DNA from: Diadophis punctatus similis
Lineage: Eukaryota > Chordata > Lepidosauria > Squamata > Dipsadidae
DNA: 64,000 nt
Assembly (NCBI GenBank): GCA_023053685.1
Contig: JALIGW010000005.1
Span: 36,657,480 to 36,721,479, forward strand
Direction of reading: 5' to 3'
Shown here: positions 10,781-22,477 of the stretch, piece by piece
How positions within the stretch are numbered: the first letter of the stretch is position 1
Layout of the letters: each line of letters begins with the position of its first letter
Program-made: the position numbers and the translations under genes
Notes under the pieces: model-generated
What the model was told of the DNA's origin: nothing
What the model saw: the letters and a program-made list of their open reading frames with translations, nothing else
Database searches by the model: none

Positions 10781-11263
10781 TATTTATTGGCCAAGTGTGA
10801 TTGGACACACCAGGAATTTGTCTTTGGTGCATATGCTCTCAGTGTACATAAAAGAAAAGATACATTTGTCAAGAATCATGAGGTACACACTTAATGATTG
10901 TCATAGTACATAAAAGATACATTTGTCAAGAATCATGAGGTACAACACTTAATGATTGTCATAGTACATAAAAGATACATTTGACAAGAATCATGAGGTA
11001 CAACACTTAATGATTGTCATAGGGTATAAATAAGCAATCAGGAAACAATCGACATTGATATAAATCATAAGGATACAAGCAACAAGTCATAAGTGGGAGG
11101 AGATGGGTGATAGGAACGATGAGAAGACTAATAGTAATTAGTAATGCAGCCTTAGTGAATAGTTAGACAGTGGTGAGGGAATTATTTGTTTAGCAGAGTG
11201 ATGGCGTTCGGGGAAAAAACTGTTCTTGTGTCTAGTTGTCTTGGTGTGCAGTACTCTATAGCA
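10781..11263 (-). repeat. Probable CR1/L3-type LINE 3' region, with a 58-bp triplication
   Basis: This non-coding block is joined to the (AGAAT)n tract and contains AAGTGTGATTGGACACACC near its left end and TTTAGCAGAGTGATGGCGTT near 11190-11210. I recognise it as a common snake interspersed repeat, most likely the minus-strand 3' untranslated region of a CR1/L3 LINE. A unit starting GTACATAAAAG is repeated three times (10844-10905, 10906-10963, 10964-11021). The last two units are 58 bp each and differ at one base. Confidence 0.6.
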
Positions 11264-11734
11264 TTGTTATAGGCAATTATGCTAATTTGGTAATAAACAA
11301 GTCTACAAACTTCTGCTCCCAAAGTTTGTTATGGATGGCCATTCAACTTTACAGCTATTCACTTTACAGAAGAATAAAGTGACATACAGAGCAGTCATTA
11401 TTAACTGAAACAAATGAATTTTAATTGAACTTGCAAATAAGTGGAATCAAGTTTTGATTTGATTTGGGTCTGCCTGTGAGTTGCACACATTATTCAAAAG
11501 CCAATTGGAGTAATGCACTAAAAAAGAGTGCATAGCCCTGAGTTCTATGAAAGGAAAGTTTACTTGACAGATATAAAATGAACACAAGGAAAACTGAGAA
11601 TCCTTCTTAATATGAGTGGGGAATGAGATATAATATAGCAGGAGGAACACCACTTTGCCTCTTCTGAAATAGAACACGAACTGAGAAAGCACAAAGAAGA
11701 TAGGAGGAGGAAGAAGGAGAGTTGTGTCTTGCTT

Positions 11735-11738
<4 letters not shown>
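11264..11738. other. No gene seen
   Basis: AT-rich sequence between the LINE end and the (AG)n tract, with no assignable feature. Confidence 0.5.

Positions 11739-11779
<41 letters not shown>
11739..11779 (+). repeat. (AG)n microsatellite
   Basis: An uninterrupted dinucleotide run of about 20 units. Confidence 0.97.
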
Positions 11780-11782
<3 letters not shown>

Positions 11783-11939
11783 ACTTTTGTGATGTCTGCT
11801 AAATGCCCATCCAGCTGGAGCAAATAGATCAGCTGGAATATACCATGCTAGCCTTTTTCTCTCTCTCAATCTCACTTTCACAAGCCATCTGCCTGGAAAG
11901 TATCACTCATAATACAGAAAGCAGAAAATTCCCCTGGAG

Positions 11940-12067
11940 CAGGGCTGTCAAACTTGCAGCCCACGATGCATCACGCACTGGCCACGCCCATGCCTGGTAC
12001 AGCAAATGGGGGGGAGTCCCGATATGTCACATGACACTGCCGTGATGATGTGAGTTTGACACCCCTG
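11940..12067. mobile_element. hAT-type MITE, 128 bp
   Basis: The left end is CAGGGCTGTCAAACTT and the right end GAGTTTGACACCCCTG, so the terminal inverted repeats are about 14 bp. Flanking octamers CCCTGGAG and TCCTAGAG match at 6 of 8 positions, a worn hAT target duplication. It is the same family as the outer element at 61338-61745. Confidence 0.75.
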
Positions 12068-12075
12068 TCCTAGAG

Positions 12076-13599
12076 GTTTCGGATCCAGCAGTGACATCAC
12101 TTGACCTCCAAACGAAGCACAGTGTGTTGTTATGTACCATTACTTGACTGGGCATAAGAAAAGCAGCAAAATGCTCACCTGTATGTTTCCAATGTAAAAT
12201 AGTTCCTTGCAGCTGTGTACTAACATATTTAACATGGTATCAGTTATCATTTCTTTCATATATCTAAATATCAGATGTTGATTTTATTTCTTTGCAACAA
12301 ATTTTCTGTTCAATGAGTCACATTTCATACTTCGATTATATCTAATGTATGAATTTCCAAGATGTTATCACTTCAATTGTATATGCAATATAAAAACCAG
12401 TGTTTAAACTATACTCTTTTTGCCTAGTTATTGAGTTTTTAATTGTGATTATGCAGCTCTCGCGCTCTCTGTGAGTCAAATTGATTGAGGGGTCTAATTA
12501 AGATCCCATGGGACATATTCTGCTCTTTCTGAACTAGCCAGTTGATCAGCGCAAATTATCCTGCTTTAAAAAGCACTTTGGAATGTGTCCATTAAAACAG
12601 CATGACCACAGTAGTAAGAGGTCAGAATTCCACCCTATGAGAAAGGGCTGAAAGAATTGCTCCAAAAGGCAAGACAATACCAAAAGGTATAGAAAAAAAA
12701 TCTTCTATAAAAATAATAAAAAGTCATTCAAGTGAAGCTCAGTTCCTTGTGACCAAAAGTTTTCTTGGCATCAATCTGTAACAGCTTGCCAGCGCTTTCT
12801 TCTAGAATATTTCCTTCAGTTTCTCAATCCATTTTATACACCTGAGATGTCCTGAGAGGAAGTTGATCCAACTCTGCTTATCTCAGCTAAGCATTGCCCT
12901 CTGCTAGGAAAGGCTCTCTTATAACATACTTGTAAAGCTAGTGTCTCCTTCAAGTTGTCAACTTGTCAGTTGAGTGTCCACCGGGAAACTTGAAAAAGGG
13001 AGATAGAAGCTGTGATGTATGATCAAAGACCCTAATTTACATTTATCACATGGTCATGGTTTGCCATTAGGGCCTCTGGGATACTTTTAATTTTCTAGTC
13101 TGCCTACAATCCCAACTATATCTGAAGGAACCTCATTCACATATAAATCAAGTTCTGACTTAGGTAAGTATCCCTACCTAAATTAAAAAATAAGAAAATC
13201 TATTATAAAATTGGCAACTATTGAATCAAAAATTGAAATTTAGCATCTATGTTGTTCATTTTGGAGCATAAGCAGACATGCAATACAAACCCCAATGAAA
13301 AACAGAAATCAGAAATAGAGCACACAACATGTGATAGGTCCCAGAAGCATTGTTTAGCATACACAAGGAACAGAAGCATCTTAATCTAGAAGCCCCAGTT
13401 GAGAAACTGCTTAGCAAGAGAAGGTGTATCTATAGCACATTTTCACTTTCTGATCGTATATCTAATATCTGGGTTGCAATATTTATATGGCCACTAAGTG
13501 GCAGCAAAGAGATACAGAAAACACAACATGGATGAGATTTAAACAGTCAAGAAAATATTGCTTGAGAATATAACTTGAAGTTGTTGCCCTCGTTATAGT
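12076..13599. other. AT-rich DNA, no gene seen
   Basis: No gene, RNA or repeat family could be supported in this 1.5-kb stretch. Confidence 0.55.
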
Positions 13600-13607
13600 C
13601 TTAAAAT

Positions 13608-13987
13608 CAGCGGTGGGTTCTAACTTACCTCGCTACCGGTTCGCTTCCTCCGGCACCATGTGGCCGTGCCATGTGGGTGCGCGTGCTTTGTGTGCATGAG
13701 CATGCACAGTGCTGGGAAAAAAATTCCCCAAAAAAGCCAAAAACAAGATGGCGACACATGCGCAGTGCCAGAAATTCAGCTTCTGCGCATGCTCAGAAGA
13801 AAAAAAACCTGGGGGAAAAATTCCCAAATAAAATTCAAAAATTTTTTTCAAAAAATTTCCAAAAAAAAGATGGCGGCATCAACGGACTGGCACTGACCGA
13901 ACCGGTTCTGTGACATCATTGTGACATCACCAGCGAGTTGCTACTGGTTCGGGCAAACCGTTCCAAATCGGGAGGAACCCATCTCTG
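13608..13987. mobile_element. hAT-type MITE, 380 bp, with perfect 8-bp duplication
   Basis: The element begins CAGCGGTGGGTTC and ends GAACCCATCTCTG (inverted). The 8-bp duplication CTTAAAAT at 13600-13607 and 13988-13995 is identical on both sides. The interior alternates GC-rich CpG-containing blocks (ATGCGCAGTGCC, TTCTGCGCATGCTCAG) with A-rich runs. It is closely related to 45956-46331. Open frames inside are chance frames. Confidence 0.9.
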
Positions 13988-13995
13988 CTTAAAAT

Positions 13996-15364
13996 GTTTC
14001 GCTTTCATTGAAGTCAATAAGCAAACATGGTCACAAATATCTGAAGTATAGTTCAAAGGGAATCTCAGTTTGATTTTTTTAAACCACATTAGCACTTTTT
14101 CTTTAAGGCCCAGTTGTAAATAATAATTCATTTCAACAGATTTCTCACCTGTTGTTCTCTGTTGGAGATCAGGGCATAGGTTATCCTGCTCCAGCCTGTA
14201 AACTGGTGTTCATTGCAAGTTGCTTGTATATGGAATGAGAGAGAAATGTCATTTTGTACTTTTGATTCACACATCAAATAGTCTCATTTCCTCTTCTAGA
14301 ACAATCTCTCTGTTAAATAATTCTATGTATGTGCTACATCAAGATTTTAAACTCAGTGCCACCCATCACACTTTGCCACTGTGGATTTATATTTTGGTGC
14401 CCATACATTCCAGCCTCTTCCATACTGCAGTACATTTCAGGATTCAAGATAGTTTCATGTTTCTCGGTCTTCAGCACCAGTTTTAATTGAGATCCATAAA
14501 CAATCCCCTCGGACAAATTAATAGGGAGAAAATGCTGGCAGTGTTGGCAGTTCAATTCAATCTGCACAATTTCTGCTGAGGATCAGTAGATCTGGAAAAG
14601 TAGCTGCAAGGAGTTCACAGAAACTTTAATTTTCTTTTAATTCCCTTTAGGATATTAAATCTAAAGAGTCTCTAGAACCTTAGCGGTTTTTATTATTATT
14701 CCTCCCCCCTTTTTTCCCTCCCTTTATAAACTCAAGATGGAATAAACCCTGTGTTGCCCTTCTGTGGAATATTAGGAATATGTACCAATGTGGCTTTATT
14801 AGTTCTCATAGTGCCATCAGTGTTAAATCTTTTTTTTTTCTTGGAGGTTAAAGAAACAGTGCAATAGATTTATTTCTAGTGATATGTAATGTGAATTCCA
14901 TTAACAGTCTAAAGGCTTGAAAAAAAATCATGGTCTCATTGTGTTGCTACAGGAAAATATAATAAGACAAAAGATGAAGCTAACATAACAGAAGATTTTA
15001 TATATGTTTATTCAGTAGTGAGCCTTATTCAGATCAATGGAGTATATACCTAAATAGGTGAGAATTATAATATAGTCTAAGATTAGAATTCTGAACATAG
15101 GTAGTTTGAAGAAACACCACCTCCATAAACACAGTGCAATTTATTTCTCAATAGATATACATAATACTGCAACATTAAAACATTAGACATAGAACTGTAT
15201 TTTCTAGCATTTTTTCTCAAAATTTAGAAGTGATTTTCATTCAAATGTATATATCCTGACAAAATTAGAAATTATATTTATTCCTATGGAATGACTTTAC
15301 AAAATACATAAAGGTTGCAATATGTGTTCATCCATATAGATGTGATCCCACATCACAGAATGGT
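13996..15364. other. AT-rich DNA, no gene seen
   Basis: No feature could be supported. Confidence 0.55.
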
Positions 15365-15377
15365 ATCTGGAATTCTT

Positions 15378-16470
15378 TTTTTTATTTTTTTTAATTAATT
15401 TTCATATTTTACATATTACAATATTTGTACACAGATCTGCCACCATTTATATATATCGCTACTATATTTATACAATTTATACATTATTTTATCATATTTT
15501 CTAATCCTGTGTCCTCGTCCCACACTGTTTCTTCAAATTTCTATTATTAGTCCAGTTGTACCATTTTTCCCAAACGTCATAGTAATCTGAATTTTTTTGT
15601 CCTCTGAGTTCAATCGTTAGTTTGTCCATTTCAGCACAGTCGTATATTTTTTTGATTATCGAACTGTCCATAGGTATATTGGAATTCTTCCAGTTTTGTG
15701 CATACACAATTCTGGCCGCCGTAGTGATGTGGAGGATTAGGTATTTGATGCTTTATTGGCTATATTGTCCTTTGAATATTCCCAGTAGAAAAAGTTCCGC
15801 CGTATATTCTACTGATGAGTCCACTATTTCCTGTCACCAGTGGTGTATCTTTATCCAATATTTTTTCGCTTTGGGAACAACCACCACATATGAAAGAAGG
15901 TGCCCTGCTCTTTTTTGCATTTCCAGCAATTCGAATTCAAATTTGAGTAGATTTTTGCCAATTGTGCTGGTGCCAAATGCCATCTATAAAACATTTTATA
16001 GTAATTTTCTTTATATGCCGCTGATTTCATTAATTTAAAATTTATATTCCAGATTTGCTCCCAGTTGACCAGGTGAATACTATGTCCTATATTCTTCGCC
16101 CATGCTAACATTGGTCCCTTCACTATGTCTTCGAATCTATCAAATTTTAATAGGTAGTCATATAATTTTGATATTATTTTGTCTTCTGGGCCTGTTAATA
16201 ATTTGTCTAATGGTTGAGTTATCGTATCTATACCCATTTCTTCGATATCTTTTTTGTAACGTGATTTAATTTGAAGATAGGACCACCACTCTATTTTATT
16301 CCTTGTTTTTCTAATTCTTCTCTACTTTTTAATCTCCCTAATCCATCCAGAATATCTTTATATTTAGCTGTTTTAGATATGTCAATCAGATTTGGGTATG
16401 ACATAGCTTCTATTGTCGACAGCCAATTGGGAATTTTCATATAATGTTTTTTCCTAATTTCTTGCCAGGA
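15378..16470 (-). pseudogene. 5'-truncated L1: ORF2 C-terminus, minus strand
   Basis: On the minus strand, residues typical of the L1 ORF2 C-terminal region are readable between 16237 and 15501. They include AWAKN, KMFYRWHLAPAQLAK, a zinc-knuckle half CWKCKK, and near the end CAEMDKLT and WYNW. The downstream cysteine of the knuckle and the linking frame are broken, so the copy is dead. The 3' end is marked by poly(A), seen as T-runs at about 15376-15391. The 13-bp duplication ATCTGGAATTCTT flanks the insertion at 15365-15377 and 16471-16483, a normal L1 target-site length. The residues resemble the longer L1 at 37419-40810. Confidence 0.85.
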
Positions 16471-16483
16471 ATCTGGAATTCTT

Positions 16484-17538
16484 AAGCTTAACAGAGAAAC
16501 AGCAATCTATGATATTAAAAACAAAACATGACATCATGTGTTTGGGCAACATTAAATAAGACGACTTGAAACAAAATTGATATAGAAGAAAAAAATCCCT
16601 AACAATACAAGGGATTCAGATCATTCAAAGACTATTACTGTTGTCTTTAAAATAACACAACCATATCAGTTGTACCATTACCTTGACATAAATTTTGTTT
16701 CAGAGGGTTTTGTGATGGATATATTCAAGTGATTTTCTGAAAACACTGTTAATGGAGTAATGTTAGTGGACTAATAGTTGGACTAGTTAAAAAGGCAACA
16801 GCACTATGGAAATACAAAGTTTTAAAAAAATAACAGGAAGCCTCCTCAGAAGCACCATAGCCTGCTGTTGATGAAAACACATGTCACAACAAATGAGTTT
16901 AAAGACTACAGTTCTGTTTTTGCCATTTATCTGAGAAAATCTGTATTTAGTTCCCTAGGCCCTTGAAGTAAACATTTCAATTTGCACCATAGAGTTTGGT
17001 GAAGACATTTTTTTCTCTTTTTCAGATATTCTGAATGTATATATGTCTTTGTCACATAATGTTCTCATTTGCTTATTTATATTTCAAAGAAAATTTGATA
17101 TAAAAAAGAAGAAAACACATTCTGATGTTCATTCAATTTATTCCATAAACAGTAATGTTTAACAGAACTATAAATACGCAGGACGTTTCCATATCACTCG
17201 CAATTCATGTCATTACTTACCAACTGTTATGTAAGTAAAGTACAAACAGCCCATAAACTGCTATTCATCAGACAAGTAAGGAAAGGTCTCGTCAAAGGAA
17301 TATGATTTTTTTGTGGAATGTCCACTAAATTGTTTTAAATTTGAAATATTTGAAGGTTGACAAAAACTAAATTAGCTGGGAATCCATTTGAAGAATATGT
17401 GAATATGAATATTATTACTAGGAAAGCTTTGACTATATGGACCTTTGTCGGCAAGGTAATGCTTTTTAATATGTTGTCTAGATTTACTATAGCTTTCCTT
17501 CCAGTTGCTTCCAGCACAGTAGTTTGCTATATTCAAAT

Positions 17539-17544
<6 letters not shown>
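16484..17544. other. AT-rich DNA, no gene seen
   Basis: No feature could be supported. Confidence 0.55.

Positions 17545-17619
<75 letters not shown>
17545..17619 (+). repeat. (AC)n microsatellite
   Basis: About 37 uninterrupted AC units. Confidence 0.98.
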
Positions 17620-17621
<2 letters not shown>

Positions 17622-18589
17622 GAGCATGATTCAATTGCTTTATCTGCATTGGATTTATTATTTTGGCTTTTGGAAAGCAGTGGAATTAGTTCCATTTCTA
17701 ATCCACTGAGATAATAGTACAGAATGCAAGAAAGTCAATTTATCCCACAGTATAGGTGTAATGAGAATCACTCATGAAGTTCATTGAATTAAGGAGTCAC
17801 TTACTGTATAACATAATTTCCAACATTATAAAATTAACCGGCTTAGAGATGATGCAGTATGACAACATACAGCACTTTTCACTTTACAATTCATTATTTT
17901 ATTCTTTGATGAAAAAAAAGGGGGGGTTACTGGCTTATTTCAAAAGCTTGTGAAACAGTTTGATCTTTTTCTCCATAAATCACTGTTGCTGTTTGTGCTG
18001 GATACGTGGCTAGCCGAGCATTTAATATATTGCTTTGTCTTTATTTATATGAAACACTGCAAAATATTGGCATGTCTGCAGCAGCTTTCAACCCTAGCCA
18101 ATGGCCAAGAACAAATCCAATAGCAACTGTGCTGTCAGAGACATGATAGATTCCTGTTGCTGGGGAAAGTTGCCCTTTCATTGCTTCAGTTGTCTTCATT
18201 CTGCCCTTTTGCTTCATCATTTTGATTGACTTTGTCCCTCTTGCCTCTATCAACCATCCCTTGCCTTTGCCTCTTCTTTCCTGTTACTTTTTCCCCACTC
18301 ACATTACTTTCAACTGTATTCTCTGCCAATCTTTTCAGTGCCTTTGAGTACTTGTGCTCATACTCCACAAAATATAACTCTTTCTTCATTGATGTTAAGA
18401 TTAGTATGCATTGACAGGACACTGATGTATATTCGTGGGTTGCTTGGTAGGGATAGGAGTTCTTTTCAGATTTGCACACATGATGAGATAGATTTGCACA
18501 TCTATTTACATATTATTTTATCACATTTCCAGTTCAATCAATTGACCATGGGAATAAATTGATTGATCATATATCCTCATTATTATTAT
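17620..18589. other. AT-rich DNA, no gene seen
   Basis: No coding or repeat family could be supported. Short open frames on both strands overlap each other and carry no motif. Confidence 0.5.
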
Positions 18590-18900
18590 TTTTATTAAAA
18601 AAAATTTTATTTTTCAATTACAAACATAAACATTCTACAGTCCATCTGCAGTGTGTCGTCTGGTTACAAACAACTTTGTGCAACATCATTCACCATTTTC
18701 CACCTCATCTAGATTTACCAATGACCCAAAAGGTATCCTAGCATTTCTTCATAATTGAGTAGTGACTGCAAATTTGGAATCATATAACATCCTTAAACCT
18801 CATTAACATTACTTAGGAAAACATGCACATTTATCAAATTCTTTTAGATCTACTATATTATATTATGCTTGTATCGCATAGTAATTTCCCATTCCTAGCC
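18590..18900 (-). repeat. Possible L1 3' UTR, minus strand
   Basis: A T/A-run block (near 18590-18620) is followed by moderately CA-rich sequence, which resembles the reversed poly(A) end of L1 copies elsewhere in this window. No coding remnant or target duplication was found, so the call is tentative. Confidence 0.3.
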
Positions 18901-19491
18901 TTTCTAAAACTCAGTAGACCTTGGTAAAAGAAACAATCCACAATGACAACCCAGTTTATTTTTGCTGTATTAAGCTTTAAAGGATTGATGGGAAATCTGT
19001 CATCCTCAGATGTTGCTCGATTCCAGGTCTCATTGCAGCTGTCACTACTGACAATGGTCAGGGATGGCAGTCTAAAAATATTCAGAGGTTAAAGGATCCT
19101 CAGCTGAACTAAACCTTGCTTATGAAGTTTAGAAAAAGAAAAGTGCCTGTTCTGGATTAAACTTGATAAAAACAGTGGGAGGAAAGTTTAAAACAATAGT
19201 TAACTACCACACGCTGTCAAAACATAGTGCAGATCTCACACTCAGTGTGGTAGTCCTGGGTAATTGACTGGCCAGTTGTGATTTTCTGACCGTTCTGTGA
19301 AAAAAAAGATGGAAGCCTTTTGGAGAAATGTGGAAATAACTGTGAAGACATGCAGACGTCATCAAGGGAAGAGTGGCATAACTTAGTCTTAGAAAAGAGA
19401 AAGTGTAAGAATGGAACTCAGACCATCCTATCTTGAGTTTGTTTTGTATAAAGGAGCAGTGGGAAACTCGAGAAGATTTTCAAGATTCTGT
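18901..19491. other. No gene seen
   Basis: No feature could be supported. Confidence 0.5.
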
Positions 19492-19499
19492 TCTTTTAC

Positions 19500-19765
19500 C
19501 AGTGGTGGGTTGCTACCGGTTCAGATCGTTTCAACCGAGCAGGTGGTGGAAATTTGGCCCCATTCACCAAACCAGTAAGGATGGCCGGCTTGCCACGCCC
19601 CCAAATCAGTTCCTTGGTCACCGTTGCTTGAAAGCGGCTGGCAACGAACCCTCTGCGCATGCACAAAGGCTTATGCGCATGCGCAGAGAGTCAGTATCCA
19701 GAAGTGCACACTTCCGACACGCGCACTTCCGAACCGGTAGGGAAGGTAAGAGAAACCCACCACTG
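19500..19765. mobile_element. hAT-type MITE, 266 bp, with perfect 8-bp duplication
   Basis: The ends are CAGTGGTGGGTTGCTACC and AAACCCACCACTG. The octamer TCTTTTAC is repeated exactly at 19492-19499 and 19766-19773. The interior carries paired GCGCATGCGCAGAG motifs. Read in reverse it resembles the element at 29956-30240, so the two were inserted in opposite orientations. Confidence 0.9.
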
Positions 19766-20079
19766 TCTTTTACCATACAACAATAAAATAACATTCCTGT
19801 AATCATTGTGCAGACTGTTACCAGACCTGATCCACTCCCATAAGCTGCTGGCATCAGTCTTTAAAGACTCATTCTTCTCTCATTAGAGATACAGTGACTC
19901 TTGCTTTTAATCTTGGAAATGGTTGGATATTTGAGGGACCCTATTCTCCACAAAACAAGTTACCAAGGTACTGTCATGACATCAACAGCATGTGGATATC
20001 CAAATAGCAAACCTACACAATGCCATGATACAACTAACATAGCAATTGGGACAAAGATCACTTACAAAGCTGGCCTCAG

Positions 20080-20715
20080 TATTACTTTATTTCCATGGAA
20101 GGTTACCAGAAAAAAATTTGGGGAACATAACTTTAATTTGTAGCTTTTATGACCCAACAATGGATTATTTATGGCAAATTAAATTTCCTACAGATCACTC
20201 CAAGATTGCCTTTGTCCTTGATCTGCTGAAATGGGCTGTGCCCCTCATTAAAGGCAATTATCCATTATTGGATAATTACCAGATCTTCATTCAAAGATTT
20301 AGAACTGTTTTGATTACAAACACTGGAGCAAGAGCAAATTAGGAGACTCGCAAACTGGAGCAGGAAAATGGCAGAGGCCATGAGCATATATCAGAGTTCC
20401 AATTATAGGCCAGAAATATGGAGTGGAATGATCTTGCTCAGTCTGACCAGTTGAGAGATGTGCTAAATTATGGGCAATTAGAGAAGTTGAGGCACAGAGA
20501 AAATTATAAGGAAGAAAGATTTTATAATCTTTCTTCATTCCTATCTACTCTCTTAGTGACCTATTTGGACTCCAGCTGAAGACAACCTGTATAAATGAAG
20601 CAGTGAAGACATCTGTGACCTCAATAGAGAAACAAAAAATGAGGGACCTTAGTTTATGTTTCTACTGTGGAGTCCAGGGCGCTTTGCCCCAACTTGCACT
20701 GCTAAAGTACAGAAT
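20080..20715 (+). pseudogene. Decayed Ty3/gypsy-like gag fragment
   Basis: Plus-strand frames at about 20186-20340 read FPTDHSKIAFVLDLL and then PLLDNYQIFIQRF. This pattern matches the capsid region of Ty3/gypsy Gag proteins and of host genes derived from them. Further on (20440-20540) comes a degraded capsid tail, and at about 20655-20690 a CFYCG half of a zinc knuckle. The second half of the knuckle lies in another frame, so there is at least one frameshift, and several stops lie in between. No protease, polymerase or LTR is attached, and an L2 LINE end follows directly. An alternative is a relic of a gag-derived host gene, but the many breaks argue for a dead transposon. Confidence 0.5.
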
Positions 20716-20776
20716 TCTGAGGCAGTTGCAAAGTGCTGCACTGAATCGTTCAGCATCAAAATTGGAACAACATCTT

Positions 20777-21543
20777 TCAGCTGTGGCCAGGGGGACCTTT
20801 GCACAAGTACGTCTTGTGCACCAATTGCGACCCTACTTGGAGAAGGAGGCACTTCTCACAGTCACTCATGCCCTTATCACCTCATGGCTGGATTACTGCA
20901 ATGAGCTCTACATGGGGCTACCCTTGAAGAGTGTCCGGCGACTGCAATTGGTGCAAAATGCAGCTGCGCGAGCTGTGGTGGGTGTACCCAGATGCACCCA
21001 CGTAACACTGATCCTCTGCCAGCTGCATTGGTTGCCCATTAGTCTCCGGATCTAATTTAAGGTGTTGGTCGTTACCTTTAAAGCCCTACATGGCTCAGGG
21101 CCAGGTTACCTTCGGGACCGCATCCTGCCGCATACCTCCCTACGACCAGTCAGGGCCCACAGAGTCGGCCTCCTCCAGGTCCCGTCGACCAAACAATGTC
21201 GGCTGGCGGGGCCAAGGGGGAGGGCCTTCTCTGTGGGAGCTCCCTCCCTGTGGAACCAGCTTCCCCCGGATATCAGGACCATCCCCACCCTACTGGCCTT
21301 CCGGAAAGCAATAAAAACTTGGCTCTTCTGGCAGGCGGGGTGAAAGTGAGACCAACTAGATTAAATATGGGTCTCCCCCCATGATTGTAATATGAGATAC
21401 TCTTTTTAACTTTTGTATTTTTTAATTATTGTATTTTATATTTGTAATGCAATCTAACATGTTGTGAGCCGCCCAGAGTCCCCAGGGAGTTGGGCGGCAT
21501 AGAAATCCATTAAATTAAATTAAATTAAATTAAATTAAATTAA
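20777..21543 (+). pseudogene. L2 LINE: reverse transcriptase C-terminus and 3' tail
   Basis: The plus strand reads VTHALITSWLDYCNELY, then RRLQLVQNAAARAVVGVPR and LCQLHWLPI. After a stop and frame change near 21055 it reads VTFKALHGSGPGYL, GRAFSVGAPSLWNQLPP and IKTWLF. This is the conserved C-terminal block of L2-clade (CR1-group) LINE reverse transcriptases. The 3' tail has GAGCCGCCCAGAGTCC followed by TTGGGCGGCATAGAAATC and a (TTAAA)n array at about 21508-21543. It is 5'-truncated, lacks the catalytic RT core and is interrupted, so it is a dead fragment. Its left edge touches the gag-like relic. Confidence 0.85.
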
Positions 21544-21740
21544 TCAAATGTCCCAATAATCTACAAAACTATTCTTCATAGTTTTCAAAACCTGTCAGGC
21601 TTTCCTTCCAAGAGTTTGGCTGGAAAGCACTGACAAGGAAGGCAAGCTTAGACAGATGATAACATGAAAGCATTTTTATTATATCTAGTGAATATCCTGA
21701 AGCTTATAAATACACCTCTCTGCTTTGTCAGACTCAGGTA

Positions 21741-22069
21741 AAGGTAAAGGTTTCCCCGCACATGCGTGCTAGTCATTTCCAGCTGTAGGGGCAGTGCTCA
21801 TCTCCATTTCTAAGCCGAAGAGCCAGCGCTGTCCGAAGACATCTCCGTGGTCATGTGGCCGGCATGACTAAATGCCGAATGTGCATGGAGCGCTGTGTTA
21901 CCTTCCCACCAAAGTGGTCCCCATTTTTCTACTTGCATTTTTTATGTGCTTTCGAACTGCTAGGTTGGCAGAAGCTGGAACAGGTAACAGGAGCTCACTC
22001 CGTTACGCAGCGCTAGGGATTCGAACCTTCTGATCGACAAGCTCAGCGTCTTAGCCGCTGAGCCACCGT
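21741..22069 (-). mobile_element. Sauria-type SINE (tRNA head, Bov-B-like tail), minus strand
   Basis: On the minus strand it starts with a tRNA-like head (GGTGGCTCAGCGGCTAAGAC) and a B box GGTTCGAATCC. The body contains GCCGGCCACATGACCACGG, and the tail ends with GACTAGCACGCATG and (CCTTTA)n. This is the composition of the Sauria SINE family, whose tail matches Bov-B LINEs. The 10-bp duplication GACTCAGGTA lies at 21731-21740 and 22070-22079. The copy is nearly full length. Confidence 0.85.
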
Positions 22070-22376
22070 GACTCAGGTACAACAGCCAATTTCATAAAAT
22101 GAGACTACAATGTAGCAATTTAAATTGTCCACAGTTATTAGAGAAACCTACCCTTGTGGAAATGATTAATGGGTAAGCACTTTGAGCTGATCCTATTCTG
22201 CAATGTATAATACCATTGGAACTGAAAATAAATGATCATATAGAATTATTGCCACTCTCTGTCACAACCTCCTTACATATGGGCACAGAATGGGTACAAA
22301 CCCATAATCCAGACATCCACTGGAAGCAAGGGATGACTTTCAACTCAGAAGGCTTCCCACTTAACTTCCTCCTTGA

Positions 22377-22393
22377 AGAGAGAGAGAGAGAGG

Positions 22394-22473
<80 letters not shown>
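22377..22473 (+). repeat. (AG)n microsatellite inside a transposase relic
   Basis: About 48 AG units with a GGGAGGG interruption near its left end. It directly adjoins the coding remnant of the Tc1-like transposase on its right. Confidence 0.97.
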
Positions 22474-22477
<4 letters not shown>

